A stretch of DNA of 64,000 bases from Mycoplasmataceae bacterium (GCA_020024755.1 JAHHTH010000002.1:1-64000), one strand, 5' to 3'. Shown: positions 30,892 through 43,492, counted from the first letter of the stretch. Numbers and translations are program-made. The notes: a model not told the origin generated them from the letters alone.

Positions 30892-33555
30892 ATGAAAAAA
30901 ATGACCAGTCAAGAAATTAGACAAACATGACTTAATTATTTCAAAAATAATGATCACTTTGAAGTGGAATCAGCTTCGCTTATTCCAGTTAATGACAACT
31001 CATTATTATGAATTAATTCAGGTGTCGCCACTCTTAAAAAATATTTCAGTGGGAAGGAAAATCCTCCTCACCCAAATTTAACTAACTCTCAAAAGTCAAT
31101 TAGAACCAATGATATTTTCAATGTTGGTGTTACAGCAAGACACCACACATTCTTTGAAATGCTTGGTAACTTTTCAGTTGGTGGATATTTTAAAGAACAT
31201 GCAATTGAACTTGCTTTCAATTTATTAACTAAAGAATTTGAAATCTCATTAGAAGATTTATACTTTACAGTTTTTGAAGAAGATCAAGTTGCTTATGATA
31301 AATGAGTAAGTTTAGGAGTTAATCCAAAGAAGATTTTAAAATGTGGTAGAGATAGAAACTTCTGAGATGTAGGTAGTGGTCCTTGTGGTCCTTGTACAGA
31401 AATTCACTATGACCGTGGACCTAAGTATGATCCAAAAGGTATTGGTGAAAAGTTATTCTTTGAAGATATTGAAAATGATAGATATGTTGAAATTTGAAAT
31501 ATTGTATTTTCAGAATTTAACAATGATGGAAACAATAACTACACACCATTATTAAGAAAGAATATTGATACTGGTGCAGGGCTTGAAAGAATTGCTTGTA
31601 TTTCTCAAGATGTACCAACTAACTTTGATACAGATTTATTCCAAACTGTGATTCAAAAAATTCAAACTAAATCTAAATACAAATATGATATGCAAGCATA
31701 TTTTGGCAATGATAAAAAACAACATAAGATTAACTTAGCTTATAAAGTTATTGCAGACCACGCAAGAGCATCTGTATTTGCAATTGCAGATGGTGCTATT
31801 CCATCTAATAAAGAAAGAGGATACATCCTTAGAAGATTAATTAGAAGATTAGTTGTTAAATGTCATACACTAGAAATTAATGACAACATTTTTGTTGATA
31901 TTGTTGATTCAATTATTGAAGTAATGAAAGGTTACTACCCATATTTAATTGAACAAAGAGATAAAGTAATAGCTGTACTTAATAAAGAATATGATATCTT
32001 CAAAAAGACATTAGATCAAGGATTTAAATTATATAAAGAATCTATTGATACTAAGAAGAAAACAATTGCACCTGAAATTGTATTCAAATTAGTTGAAACT
32101 TATGGTTTCCCAATTGAATTAATTAAAGAATTAGCTGAAGATGATGGATTGACAATTGATGAAGCAAAGTTTGAAGAATTATTTAGACACCACCAAGACA
32201 TTAGTAGATCTAGACAAAATGAAGTTGCTATGTCAACACAAAACGGTGAATTAATTAACTTAGATACTCCATTCAAATTCCATTATGACAAAACTCAAAT
32301 GGATGCTAAAGTAATGAAACTTTATGATGAAGACTTTAAACCAATTGATACATTAAATGGAAATGGTTTTGTTGTTTTAGATAACTCATGTTTATATGCA
32401 ACTAGTGGTGGTCAATTACATGACACTGGTTTAATTAAAGGGTTTGAAGTTGATAATGTTATTAAAGGTCCTAACTTACAACACATTCACCACGTAAGAG
32501 ATGCAGAAGGATTAAAGACTGGTGAAACAGTTCACATTAGTCATGATGAACACAGAAGATCCTTATTAATGAAGAATCACTCTGTTGAACACTTAATTCA
32601 TGCGTCATTAGGAAAATTAGTTGATAAAAACATTAAACAAGAAGGTGCTTTTAAATCTCCAGAAAAAGTTACATTCGATTTCCAATACCATGAAAAATTA
32701 ACTCCAGCTAAATTAAAAGAAATTGAAGCTTGAATTAATGATGTTATTAAACAATCAATTGATGTTGCTGTGTTAGAAGTTACATTAGAAGAAGCTCAAA
32801 AATTAGGAGCTAAAGCTTACTTTGAAGATGTTTATAAAAAAGTTAAAGGAAAACTTAGAATGATTAAGATGGGAGATGTAAGTACTGAACTTTGTGGTGG
32901 TACTCACGTTTCAAATACAAATGATATTGAAGTATTTAAGATCATTGATTTCCATTCAAGAGCTGCTGGTAGTTGAAGAGTTGAAGGTATTACAAGTTTT
33001 GAAACAGTAAATAACTACATTAACTCTAAGAAAGATACTATTAAAAAAGAAATTGCTAATATTGAATCAGCACCATTTGCAAATGCAACTTTAAAAGCAC
33101 AAATTAAGAAGATTAACTTTGATGCAGATATTACAGATATTATTGCTCAATATAATGACATTGTAGAAGAATACAAAGCATTAAAGATGGAATATGACAA
33201 AGCTAATGCTAAAAACCAAATTGCAGAAATTAAAAAGACATTATCTCAAGATGGAAAATTAGTAGTAGTTGAAGCACAAGATTGAGATAACAAAAATGTA
33301 TTCAATGCACTAACAGAAATCATTAATGAAAAACAAGATTCAATCTTTGCTGTATTTAATAAAGTAGATGACAAGATTCAATATATGTTAGCTACAAATG
33401 CTAAGAATAAAGTTAATTTAAATGAAACAATTAAAGAACTTAATACTTTCTCTAATGGTAAAGGTGGTGGAAAACCAAACTTTGTACAAGGTGGTTGTGC
33501 TAGTAATGTAAAACTAACAGAGTTAGTAAAAATTGTTAAAGGAAAATTAGCTTAA
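30892..33555 (+). CDS. alaS: Alanyl-tRNA synthetase
   Basis: The 887-residue class II enzyme charges tRNA-Ala. The catalytic domain shows VARHHTFFEMLGNFS-type motif 2 (TARHHTFFEMLGNFS) and SGPCGPCTEIH; the editing domain has zinc ligands in NHSVEHLIHASL and CGGTHV; a coiled coil and the C-Ala domain (GKGGGKPNFVQGG) complete it. GAGGG precedes the ATG. Its TAA overlaps the ATG of ruvX (TAATG), a pairing common in Firmicutes and mollicutes. Several Trp residues are UGA-coded. Confidence 0.97.
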
Positions 33556-33986
33556 TGCGCAAACTAGGTTTAGATTTAGGATCTAAGACTTGCGGTATAT
33601 CTATTAGCGATGAAAAAAATAATATGGCCTTAGGTTTATATAATTTTGAATATAAGAATAATGACTTAATGCTAGTTGTTAATAAGATCAAACAAATAGT
33701 CAATGATTACATGGGACAAATTGATACATTTGTTTTAGGTTATCCCAAAAACCTAGTATCAGATAAAGTTAATGATTCTTGTCTAAGGTCTGAAAAATTA
33801 AAGAAACTTTTAGAAAACTCATTCAAAGATATTACAGTAGTATTTCAAGATGAAAACTTCACTACTTCTAGAGCTACTGATTTATTAATGCAATCAGACA
33901 TCAAAGCTAGTCAAAGAAAAAAAGTTATTGATATGATTTCAAGTCAAATAATTCTAGAAGATTATCTAGCTTCTCATAAGAAATAA
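33555..33986 (+). CDS. ruvX: RuvX/YqgF-family putative Holliday-junction resolvase / rRNA nuclease
   Basis: The 143-residue protein has the RNase H-like YqgF fold: GLDLGSKTCGISISD at the start with the catalytic Asp, VLGYPKNLVSDK, and DENFTTSRATDLL. In other bacteria it processes the 5' end of pre-16S rRNA and can act on junctions. The gene is coupled to alaS by a one-base overlap and ends at a strong terminator. Confidence 0.93.
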   Translation: MRKLGLDLGSKTCGISISDEKNNMALGLYNFEYKNNDLMLVVNKIKQIVNDYMGQIDTFVLGYPKNLVSDKVNDSCLRSEKLKKLLENSFKDITVVFQDENFTTSRATDLLMQSDIKASQRKKVIDMISSQIILEDYLASHKK

Positions 33987-33989
33987 TTA

Positions 33990-34026
33990 AAAATAGGATA
34001 CCAGTGTTTGGTATCCTATTTTTTTG
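33990..34026. terminator. Bidirectional terminator after ruvX
   Basis: AAAATAGGATACC / GGTATCCTATTTT form a 13-bp stem with T runs on both sides; it ends alaS-ruvX and probably the convergent permease gene. Confidence 0.85.
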
Positions 34027-34039
34027 TGTTGTTATTTAA

Positions 34040-35845
34040 TTAGTTTTTAAATCCTGTTATGTTCAATGTAATATCTGTTTGTGTATTATTTAATTCTATT
34101 GCACTTACATTTACTAGCATTGAATTATGGGTTGGATCTTTATTCACATTTACAATTTGTCAATTTAAGAAATCGTTTTGGAAGATTTGAATTAAGTAAT
34201 TATTTAATTCTTGATAATTAATTGCACTTAGTGAAGTGTTAGTGTAAGGATACACCAGATTAATCATCTTTTTATTTCTTACAAATCTTTCTCCTTGTTG
34301 GTAGTTTTGATTTTGACTTTGACTTTGAACCTTGTTAGGTTTATTTTTTCTAATACTTCCAATTCTCATGAAATCACTTGGAGTGAAGTCAATTGCTATG
34401 ATTGTTTTACCATCATCTGCTTCATCTTTCTTTGAAGGTATTACTGCATTTAGAATTACTGCTAGTATTACCCCTACACCTGTTCCACTTAGTGATATTT
34501 GTGAACCTAGTACATCACTTGGTAAAAATACTAGGACTGTTCCACCTAAACCACAAGCTACTAATAAAGCAATGATTATAATGTTCTTTGGATCAAACAT
34601 ATCAAGTTTTGCATTGATTAGAATTCTTAGACCATTAATACCAATCATTGTATATAGAATTATTTCTACACCACCAAGCACTGCTTGTGGAATAGCATTC
34701 AATAACATTGATATCGGTGCTATGAATGATATCAAGATTGCTGTACATGCTGCACCAAAGATTACTCATACTGAAGCTACTTTAGTAATTGAGATAACTG
34801 ATGTGTTTTCTCCATAACTTGTATTTGCTGGACCACCTAAGGCAGCTGATACTATTGTAGCAATTCCGTCACCCATTAGAGTTCTATGTAATCCAGGTTT
34901 TCCTTCCACGAAGTCATTTCCTGTTAAGTTACCGATATTGATGTGGTCACCAATATGTTCACTTAGTGTTACGATTGCTAATGGAACTAAAGCTAAGTAA
35001 ACTTCAATTCTGAATCCTGTGTGGTGGCTAATGTTTTGTTTTCACATTAGTGTCACATCAGGATATCATTTTCAACTACTTGGGTCTAGTAATTGTTGTA
35101 ATCCTACTGAATTATCTTTGTTGAATAGTAGATTAGTAATTTCAGTATTACCAACCCCTTTAGCAATACCTCAAACAACTATTGCATAAACAACTCCTAC
35201 TAATAATCCAAATAGGATTGGAATCATTTTTCAGATTCCTTTCATAAAGATCATAGCAACTACTACTGCTATGAATGTTACAAGTGAGATAGATATCATT
35301 AATCAAAGCATATCTATATTACTTGAAGTGATTACTCCACCTTCTAAGTATTGTGGATTTAAGAATGCATCACTAGCTGCATTCGTCATTAGTCCTCAAC
35401 CAATTAATAAGATTGCAGGACCTACTACTACTGGTGAAAGTAGTTTCTTTATCGATTTCGCTGATTTAGTGAAATAGATAATCATTGCAAGTATTACATA
35501 AATTAGACCAACCATCATCAAACTGAAGAAGATGTTATATCCACCTGTAATCTGCCCCTGTGATGCATACAATGTTGTCATACCCCCAAGGTATGCAAAA
35601 CTTGATCCTAAGTAGATAGGAGTATTAAAACCGGTAATCACTAAATAAATGATTGTCCCGACCCCACTACATAAAAAAGCGACTTGAAGAGGAATAACCT
35701 CAAATCCAGCCGCTTGATTAACTAAAATAGGAACAAGAATATTGGCACCGAACATGGCAAACACATGTTGGAATACTAACAAGAGAAATCTTCAAGGAGA
35801 TTTCGGCAACTGATGTATACCAATTTTCATTTGCGTTTGTTGCAC
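34040..35845 (-). CDS. NCS2-family uracil/xanthine permease with long C-terminal extension
   Basis: The first about 440 residues are a complete NCS2 (UraA/PbuX) transporter with about 12-14 helices and the family motifs FGANILVPILVN, VITGFNTPIYLGSSFAYLGG, LVPLAIVTLSEHIGDH (the Glu/His substrate region) and NTSYGENTS. A 150-residue cytoplasmic-type extension follows, Gln/Asn-rich and without known domain; the whole is 601 residues. Nucleobase import fits a purine/pyrimidine auxotroph. I favour the GTG at 35845, with GAGG 7 nt upstream; in-frame ATGs at 35875 and 35830 are alternatives. Confidence 0.88.
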
Positions 35846-35906
35846 TTTATTTACCTCATTTTCCTTTGTTATCATAACATAAAAATATTTTTTTATTGAT
35901 TAAAAT

Positions 35907-35930
35907 AACCCAAAATCAAAATTTTGGGTT
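35907..35930 (-). terminator. Terminator of the 136-residue membrane-protein gene
   Basis: A perfect 10-bp stem AACCCAAAAT/ATTTTGGGTT with a 4-nt loop, followed on the minus strand by a T-rich tail. It also separates this gene from the permease gene. Confidence 0.75.
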
Positions 35931-35957
35931 ACTAACTTTTCCTATATAATAGAAGAT

Positions 35958-36368
35958 TTATGATTTTTTCTTTTTGGATGTGGTTTTTGCTTTTGGTTTT
36001 GGCTTCTTTGTTTTAAGAATTTCCTGTGTCTTTTTACCAAAAATAATTAATGGGAAACCAGCTGCTGGAATTACTAAAATAGCTATCAGACCTCAAAAAA
36101 CCTTTAAATCATCAATTGCATTATCTCTTCATTTAGTTGTCATTACAACAATCACAGAAGGTAATCAAACTAATAAGTGAGCAATTAATAGTGAAATTCC
36201 TAATGCTACTAATATCCCAGAACTTCTAAATTGACTTAAATTTCTATTAATATTTTCAGCATCAATAGAAATTCCAGTGATTACTAAGATTCATCCAATT
36301 CAAAAGATTGGAATATCAATAATCCCTATCAGTCATGCTTGTTTTGCTTTTTTAACAAATTGATTCAT
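35958..36368 (-). CDS. Small membrane protein with Lys-rich tail
   Basis: A 136-residue protein with three likely membrane helices (residues about 12-32, 52-76, 92-110) and a basic C-terminus (KTKKPKPKAKTTSKKKKS) that should lie in the cytoplasm by the positive-inside rule. No family recognised. Its -10 box lies only 6 nt before the ATG. Divergent from cls. Confidence 0.65.
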
Positions 36369-36374
36369 ATATTT

Positions 36375-36380
36375 ATTATA
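36375..36380 (-). promoter_or_regulatory. -10 box 6 nt before the ATG (leaderless-type)
   Basis: TATAAT on the minus strand, then AAATAT, then the ATG at 36368. Transcription would begin at or beside the start codon. Confidence 0.5.
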
Positions 36381-36401
36381 CCAAACATATATTAAGGTAT
36401 T

Positions 36402-36447
36402 TTGCAATTTATTCATATCTCAACTATAATAGATTTAATAATATAAT
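36402..36447 (+). promoter_or_regulatory. Promoter region of the cls-to-trigger-factor-like operon
   Basis: TTGCAA (36402-36407) and TATAAT (36425-36430) have ideal 17-bp spacing. A second TATAAT (36442-36447) is followed by TATTAAT and the ATG at 36455, giving a leaderless alternative. No Shine-Dalgarno sequence is present before the ATG. Confidence 0.55.
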
Positions 36448-36454
36448 TATTAAT

Positions 36455-37987
36455 ATGAGTTGAAAAAAGAAATTATTAGCATTAACAGTTATTGCTCTTT
36501 TAATAGGTTTGATAGTTCTTATTGCTCTTATATCAACAAGTTTTGTTGATAATTGAGGATGAGTATTAGTTTGTATAATGCTAATTTATGCAGTTAACAT
36601 AGTTTTTATTATTTATATTTTTTATTCTGACACAAGAACTGATAAGGAAAAGAAGTGTTGGATGATAATTGTTACACTTCTACCTGTTGCTGGTCCAATC
36701 TTATTTATGAGATATGGTTATTACCCATATTACAAGAATAAAAGATTAGATATCAGTTATGTTAGAAAGTACCTTGATAGAGTTTATAAACCAAAGCAAG
36801 CTAAACTTCCAAATAATGAACTATTTAAGAAGTTGTCTAAATACTCAACTAAGGTGTTTAATTCAAAACCAGTTAAAGGAAATATTGAAAGAATACCAAG
36901 TGTTGAATCAGTTTATAAAGAATCGATTGAAATGGTAAGAAGCGCTCAAAAGATTATCTTAATCAACTTCTATATTCTAGGTGATTCAGAATGATTAAAA
37001 TCACTTTCAAATGAATTAATTATTAAAGCCAATCAAGGTGTAAAAATATACATTATTTATGATCCATTTGGAAGTAAAAACAAATACCCAAAAAGATTAA
37101 TGAAAGAATTTAATAAGCATGGTATTAAAACTTGTGAATTTAAACCAAAACAAAAATTCATTTTAACATCAGCCGATAATAACAGAAGTCATAAAAAAGT
37201 ATTAATTGTAGATGGTGTTCAAGCACTATATGGTGGAGTAAATATTAGTGATGAATATATTAATTACAGTTCTAGCTATCACTATTGATTTGATGAAGCT
37301 TTTAAACTAAAAGGTGAAATAGTTAATGAGCTAACAAAATCATATATTATCGATTGAAGTATTTATAGTAATGATAAAGATAGAGAAACCATTCAAAACA
37401 TCATTAAATCAAATATATTAACTCACAATGAAACTGACAACAAAATTCTAATGCAAGTATATGATTCAAACCCTGAAACATTACAAACTAGAATGGAACA
37501 ATATTTATTCCTAGCATTTTCAAATGCAAAGAAAAGAATTTTAATCTACACACCTTATCTTTACTTGAGTGAATCAATGATTAATTTACTTATTAGTCAA
37601 AGTGAAAGTGGTGTAAAAATAAAAATCATTTTACCAAGACTTCCAGACAACAAAAAGTTTATTATTCACATCAATCAATTGCAATATAAAAAACTAATTG
37701 AACATGGAATAGAAATCTATGAAATTGATGGATTTATTCACAGAAAATCAATAATAGTAGATAATGTAATTATTGCTGGAACATGTAATCTAGATCAACG
37801 TGCAATGACACTAAATTATGAATCATCAATCACAATTAATGATGCAAAAACTTTGAGAGAATCAGTAAAAGAATTTCAACATTATTTAGATATATCTAAA
37901 AAAATATCTGCTGACTTTAAAAAAGATATATCACTAAAGAACAAAATTCTAGTAAAATTACTAATGATTACAGAAACATTATTATAG
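36455..37987 (+). CDS. cls: Cardiolipin synthase (phospholipase D family)
   Basis: Cardiolipin synthase condenses two phosphatidylglycerols in the membrane. The 510-residue protein has two N-terminal membrane helices, then two HxKxxxxD active-site motifs: SHKKVLIVDGVQALYGGVN and IHRKSIIVDNVIIAGTCNLD. This layout is that of bacterial ClsA. It is the first gene of a long plus-strand operon, 10 nt before deoC. Confidence 0.92.
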
Positions 37988-37997
37988 GAAGTGTGCT

Positions 37998-38876
37998 ATG
38001 TCTAAAAGAATATTATTAACTAAATATATTGACCATACTAACTTGAATCCAACTGCAAAAAACACTGACATCAGAAAGTTATGTAGTGAAGCTATTCAAT
38101 ATGATTTCAAGTCTGTATGTGTTCACCCATGTAAAATTCCAGTTTGTGTTGAAGAATTACGTAACTCAGGTATTTTAATTTGTACAGTTGTTGGTTTCCC
38201 ATTAGGACAAAATACTGTTGCTTCAAAAGTTTATGAAACTATGGATGCAATTGAAAAAGGTGCTAATGAAATTGACATGGTAATCAACATTGCTGAATTA
38301 AAGTTAGGAAACAAGAGATATTGTATTAGTGAAATTGATTCAGTAGTTAAAGCAGCACAAGGTAGATGTGTTAAAGTAATTGTTGAAACTGCATTATTAA
38401 CTCCAGAAGAAAAAGCATTTGCATTTGAAGTAGTAAATGAATCAACTGCACACTACATTAAAACTTCAACTGGTTTCTCAACATCTGGTGCAAAACTAGA
38501 AGATGTTCAAATGTGAAATGAAATGAAACAAGATTTAGGATCAGACTTAAAGATTAAGGCAGCTGGTGGTGTTGCTAGTTATGATGACTTACTTGAATTC
38601 ATTTCAGCTGGTGCAGATAGAATTGGTACTTCAAGATCATTAGCTCTATTCAAAGGTCATGACAAGATGATTACAGTTAATGTAGTTTCTTATGTTTCAG
38701 TAAAAGGACAAGAAAAACCTATTCCTAAAATTGTAGATGAAACAAAGAAACCAAAAGAAGAACCTAAAAAAGAAGAGCCAAAAAAAGAAGAACCTAAGAA
38801 AGAAGAATCTAAACCAGAAGAACCTGCAAAGAAATCAAAGAAATCTAAAAAAGCTAAATCAGGAAGTGATTACTAA
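37998..38876 (+). CDS. deoC: Deoxyribose-phosphate aldolase with Lys/Glu/Pro tail
   Basis: DeoC splits 2-deoxyribose 5-phosphate into acetaldehyde and glyceraldehyde 3-phosphate, feeding salvaged deoxynucleosides into glycolysis. The TIM-barrel core (about 225 residues) has the Schiff-base Lys in HYIKTSTGF, the second active-site Lys in IKAAGGV, and EIDMVINI. After residue 240 an appended low-complexity tail carries repeats of KKEEPKKEEPKKEEP and ends in Lys/Ser; this is not part of the normal enzyme. Total 292 residues. Confidence 0.93.
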
Positions 38877-38877
38877 T

Positions 38878-39891
38878 ATGAAATTAGCTGTTGATGTAAT
38901 GGGATTTGAAAATGATGTATCATGTGCAATTAAAGCATGTTCAGATTTTGCTAAAAAGAACAATGTAGAAATTCTACTAGTTGGTGATAGTGAACAAATC
39001 TCTCCTTACATCAAAACTAAGGATACAAGACTTCAAATTGTTGACTGTAAAGATTTCATTACTCAAGAAGATACTTTATTTACTTTAAGATCAAAAAAGA
39101 ATACATCAATGCACACTGCACTAGACTTAGTACTTGAAGGTAAAGCAGATGGGGTACTAAGTGCTGGAAATAGTGCAGTGTATGTATTCCTTTCTTACCA
39201 AAAGTTTGGTCTAATTGATGGAATAAGAAAGCCAGGGTTTATGGCTTATCTTCCATCTTTTGGTAAGAGGGGTTTCAACTTATTAGATGTTGGAGCATCA
39301 AAAGAAGTTGATGAATATGATTTGTACATGTTTGGTATTATGGCAAATATCTATTGTCCATCTCGTGGTGTAGACCATCCTTCAATCAAAGTATTAAACA
39401 TTGGTACTGAAAAACATAAAGGCTTTGAACGCCATATTAAAGTGGATGAGATGTTATCTGCTAATAAAAAAATTAATTACCAAGGATTTGTTGAACCTAA
39501 GGAATTATTGAATGGGGTTTGTGATGTAGTTTTAACAGATGGTTATAGTGGTAACATCTGTTTGAAATCATTAGAAGGAAGTGTAAAGACTGTCTTTAAG
39601 AATTTAATTTCTCATTATAAGAATCCTTTAACTGCTTGATGCTTTCCATTTATTGCTCCTAATTTATTGAGAATGAAAAAGAAATTTGACTACAAAAATA
39701 ATGCAGGTGCTTTTGTACTTGGTTTAAATCATATTGCAGTAAAAACACATGGATCAGCTGATTACAAACAATTCTATAGTGCACTAAGAATGCTAAAGGA
39801 ATCAATTGATGCCAATATAATCCAAAAAATAAAGAAAGAAGTAAAACATGAACAAGAAAGAATGAATAGACAATCTCAAGGAAACTCTTAG
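38878..39891 (+). CDS. plsX: Phosphate acyltransferase PlsX
   Basis: PlsX turns acyl-ACP into acyl-phosphate for phospholipid synthesis at the membrane. The 337-residue protein begins KLAVDVMGFEND (DAMGGD-like) and shows GVLSAGNSAVYV, RPGFMAYLPS-like KPGFMAYLPSF, LLDVGASKEVD and VLTDGYSGNICLKSLEG, all family blocks. It opens 1 nt after the deoC stop. Its C-terminus overlaps rnc by 44 nt. Confidence 0.92.
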
Positions 39892-40540
39892 ACGGATTGA
39901 TATTACCAATATAAAAACATTATCAACATACGAAGAAGCTTTTTGCCACAAGTCATATGCAAACGAACAAAAACTAAACTATAACCAAGAAAGATTAGAA
40001 TTCTTGGGGGATGCTGCCATTGGCTGAATCATCACTAATTACTTATATTCTATTCAACCTAAACTTAATGAAGGTGAAATGACAATTATGAAGGCTAAAT
40101 TAGTATGTACAGAGACTTTAGCTATGGCTGCTAGAGAAATGCACCTAGAACGTTTATTGCTACTTGGAAAGGGTGCTCAAAAGTCAGAATTAAGAAATAA
40201 AACACTTGAAGATACATTTGAAGCCTTTTGTGGCGCTATAGCTCAAGATCAAGGGATAAAAAAAGTAATAAAATTACTGGACTTAACTTTAGTTAAGTAT
40301 CATAAGGAAAATTTGGTAAAATTAGAAAAAGACTATAAAACACAATTCCAAGAACTAATTCAATCAACTAGCAGTACTAAAGAACACAAAATTGAGTACA
40401 TCCATGATGATGAAAATGGTTTAGTGAAAAAGTGTGTTTTGAAATATATGGGCATTGTTTATGGCGAAGGCCAAGGTGAGAATTACAAAGAAGCTGAACA
40501 AGATGCTGCTAAACATGCACTAGAAAAATTTGTTGGATAG
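39848..40540 (+). CDS. rnc: Ribonuclease III
   Basis: RNase III cuts double-stranded RNA, including rRNA precursors. The 230-residue protein has the signature ERLEFLGDAAIG, the second catalytic acid block LEDTFEAFCGAI, and a C-terminal double-stranded RNA-binding domain (FQELIQS... AEQDAAKHALEKF). The start at 39848 lies well inside plsX and gives the normal N-terminus. plsX-rnc-smc-ftsY is the usual Firmicute order. Confidence 0.95.
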
Positions 40541-40549
40541 GAGTTAATA

Positions 40550-43492
40550 ATGCAATTTTTAAAGAGTTTTTATGCTTTTGGTTTTAAATCGTTTGCAAAT
40601 GAAGTAAAGATTGAATTTAAAGATGATATGACTGGTATAGTTGGTCCTAACGGTGCTGGTAAATCAAATATCGTTGATGCATTCAAATGAGTATTAGGTG
40701 AACAATCAATTAAAGACATGCGTGGTAACTCACGTTTAGATTTAATCTTTAGAGGTTCTACATCTCAACCTGAAGCTAAATTTGCACAAGTAACTCTAAC
40801 ATTTGATAACTCTAAAAAAGTATTGCACTATGACAAAGACGAAATTTCTATTACAAGAAAATTATATAGAGACTCTGGAAACAATGAATATTACATTAAC
40901 AATGAACCAGCTAAATTAAAAGATATCCAAATGATCTTTACTGACACAGGTTTAAGTAAAGGTTCTCTTGGTATTATTTCACAAGGTACAATTAACACTT
41001 TTACAGAATCTAAACCTGAAGGAAGAATTAAAATGTTCCAAGAAGCTGCTGGTATTGGAATGTATTCAATGCAAAAAGCTGAATCACTAAGACACTTAGA
41101 AAGATCAGAACAAGCATTAGAAGCTATCCTTACAGTTGAAAAAGAATTAGAAAAAGATTTAAAGAAACTATCTAAGCAAGCAGAATCTGCAAAAATTTAT
41201 AAAGAAAAATTTGACAGATTAAAAGACTTAGATGTTTCTATTTTAGTTAAAGATATTAGTCACTTCTCAAATACAAAAACTAAATTAGAAGAAGATATTG
41301 AAAAATTCAAGAAACAAAAATTTGATTTAGAACCAATTGCAAATGAAACTAAACAAAAATTAGATTTCATTAAACAAAAATTTCAAGAAGCTGATGAAGT
41401 TGCTAATGAATCTAACAAAGCATTATTTGACATTAGAGAACAAATTGCTCAATTAGAAAAGAAGCAATTATTATTCAACAACAAAATTGAACAAGATCTA
41501 GAATCTGATGATTTAGAAACAAAGATTAATGCTTACCAACAATTAATCGTTACTCACCAAAAAGATATCACAAGCTTTAAAGAAAGAATTGAAGAATTAC
41601 AAAGCTCTATTGAAACATATGCAGACATCCAAAAGAACTTAGAAGAAAAGAAAACTCATACTATGGATGTTATTAACCAATCTAACATTAAACTAGCTGA
41701 AGTTAATACTCAACTAAGAATGATTAATGAACAAATTATTCGTAATGCAAACAAATCATTAGGGGTTAAATCAATTCTTGAAAATAAGAATGCTCTTAAA
41801 GGTGTTTATGATGTTGTTGGTAAATTTGTAGAAGTTGATGAAAAATATGAAGTTGCTATTGCTAAGGCATTAGGAAACTCAATTAATAACATTATCGTGG
41901 AAACAAGTGAAAATGCAAAACATGCTGTTCACTTCTTAAAACAAAACAATGCTGGTCAAGCAACATTCTTACCATTAAAAGATATTAAGACTAGATATGT
42001 TAAAGAAGAACATTTAGATGTATTAACTGAATTAGAAGGATTTGTTGGTATCGCTTCTAAATTAATTAATGTTGATCCAAAAATGCAACCAGTAATTGAT
42101 GCTTTAATTGGTCAAGTAATTATTGCAGGAACAATTGATGATGCTATTAGAATTTCTAAATATACATACCAACTATATAAAGTAATTGCATTAGATGGTG
42201 ACCAAGTATTCCCTGGTGGTGCTATTACAGGTGGTAGTGATAGAAATAATACTCCTACATTTAATTTAGACAAACATAAAGAAGAATTAGAAGTTGAATT
42301 ACAAGCAGCTCAAGAAACTTTATCTTCTAACAGAATTGAATACGAAAGAATTGCAAGTGAATACAATGATTTAATGACTAAGTTAAATGAAAAGAACTAC
42401 TCACTTCAAACTTTAAAAACTAAACTAGAAGAATCTACAAAAAATTATGATAAATACAAAATGGAATATGAAGTATTATCAAAGAAATCTTTTGATAACA
42501 AAGGTGTATTAGATGAAAACAAGATTCAAGATGAAATCAATTCATTAAATGCACAAAAAGATAAGATCTATGAAGAAGCAAATATCGCTCAAGCTTCTAA
42601 AACTAAATATAATCTTGAAGTTCAAGACACTGAAGGAAAATTAGAAGAAATCAGATTAGAACTTGATAAAGTAAGAAACAATTTATCAACTAATGAACAA
42701 GATTTAATTAGATGTTCTAATGCATATGAAAATGCTAAAAACAGAATTAACGAAAACTATGGAATGACTTTAGAATATGCTACTGAAAATTATTCAAAAG
42801 AATTACCAATGTCAGAAGCACAAGCTAGAGAAATTATCAACACTTTAAGAGGTGAAATCGATGCTTTAGGAACAATCAATCCAAAAGCTGTTGAAGAACT
42901 TACTGAAAAGCAAGAAAAGTTTACACAAATTACTGAAAACAAACGTCAATCAGAAGAAGCTATTGCTAACATCAAACAATCAATCTCAGAACTTGATAGA
43001 GCTGCTAAAGCTAAATATGCAAAAGTTATTAGCGATGTAAATGCTGCTCTTCCAGAAATCTTTAAGTTCTTATTTGGTGGTGGTACTTGTGCAATTAACT
43101 TCTCAGATCCTGAAAATATTCTAGAATCAGGTATTGAAGTAATGGCTCACCCTCCTGGTAAGAAAGTATCTAACTTAAACTTATTATCTGGTGGTGAAAA
43201 AACATTAGTTGCTATTTCTGTTTTATTTGCTATTCTAAAAACATCTTCATTCCCTATGGTTATCTTAGATGAAGCTGAAGCTGCACTTGATATCGCTAAT
43301 GTAGATAGATTTGGACAAATCATTAGACAATACTCAGAATATACTCAATTCTTGGTAATTACTCATAGACCAGGTACAATGAAACAATGTCCTACTTTAT
43401 TAGGTGCTACTATGCAAATTCCTGGTGTTACTGAACTATATTCAGTTTCACTTGCTAATGCGATTAAATTCACTGAAGAGGATAAAAAATAA
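40550..43492 (+). CDS. smc: Chromosome segregation ATPase SMC
   Basis: SMC condenses and organises the chromosome. The 980-residue protein has the N-terminal Walker A GIVGPNGAGKSNIVDAFKWV, a long coiled coil, a hinge at about residues 410-540 (GVYDVVGKFVEVDEKYE), a second coiled coil and the C-terminal head with LLSGGEKTLVAISVL and Walker B PMVILDEAEAALD. The length is somewhat short for SMC (about 1180), through shorter coils. TAGGAG lies ahead of the ATG. The stop overlaps the ftsY start. Confidence 0.96.

Noticed and set aside
30892..33555. alaS, pyk, prfA, tex and others appearing as several broken ORFs
   Set aside because: Every break is TGA at a conserved Trp position; with UGA = Trp all are intact, so none is a pseudogene.
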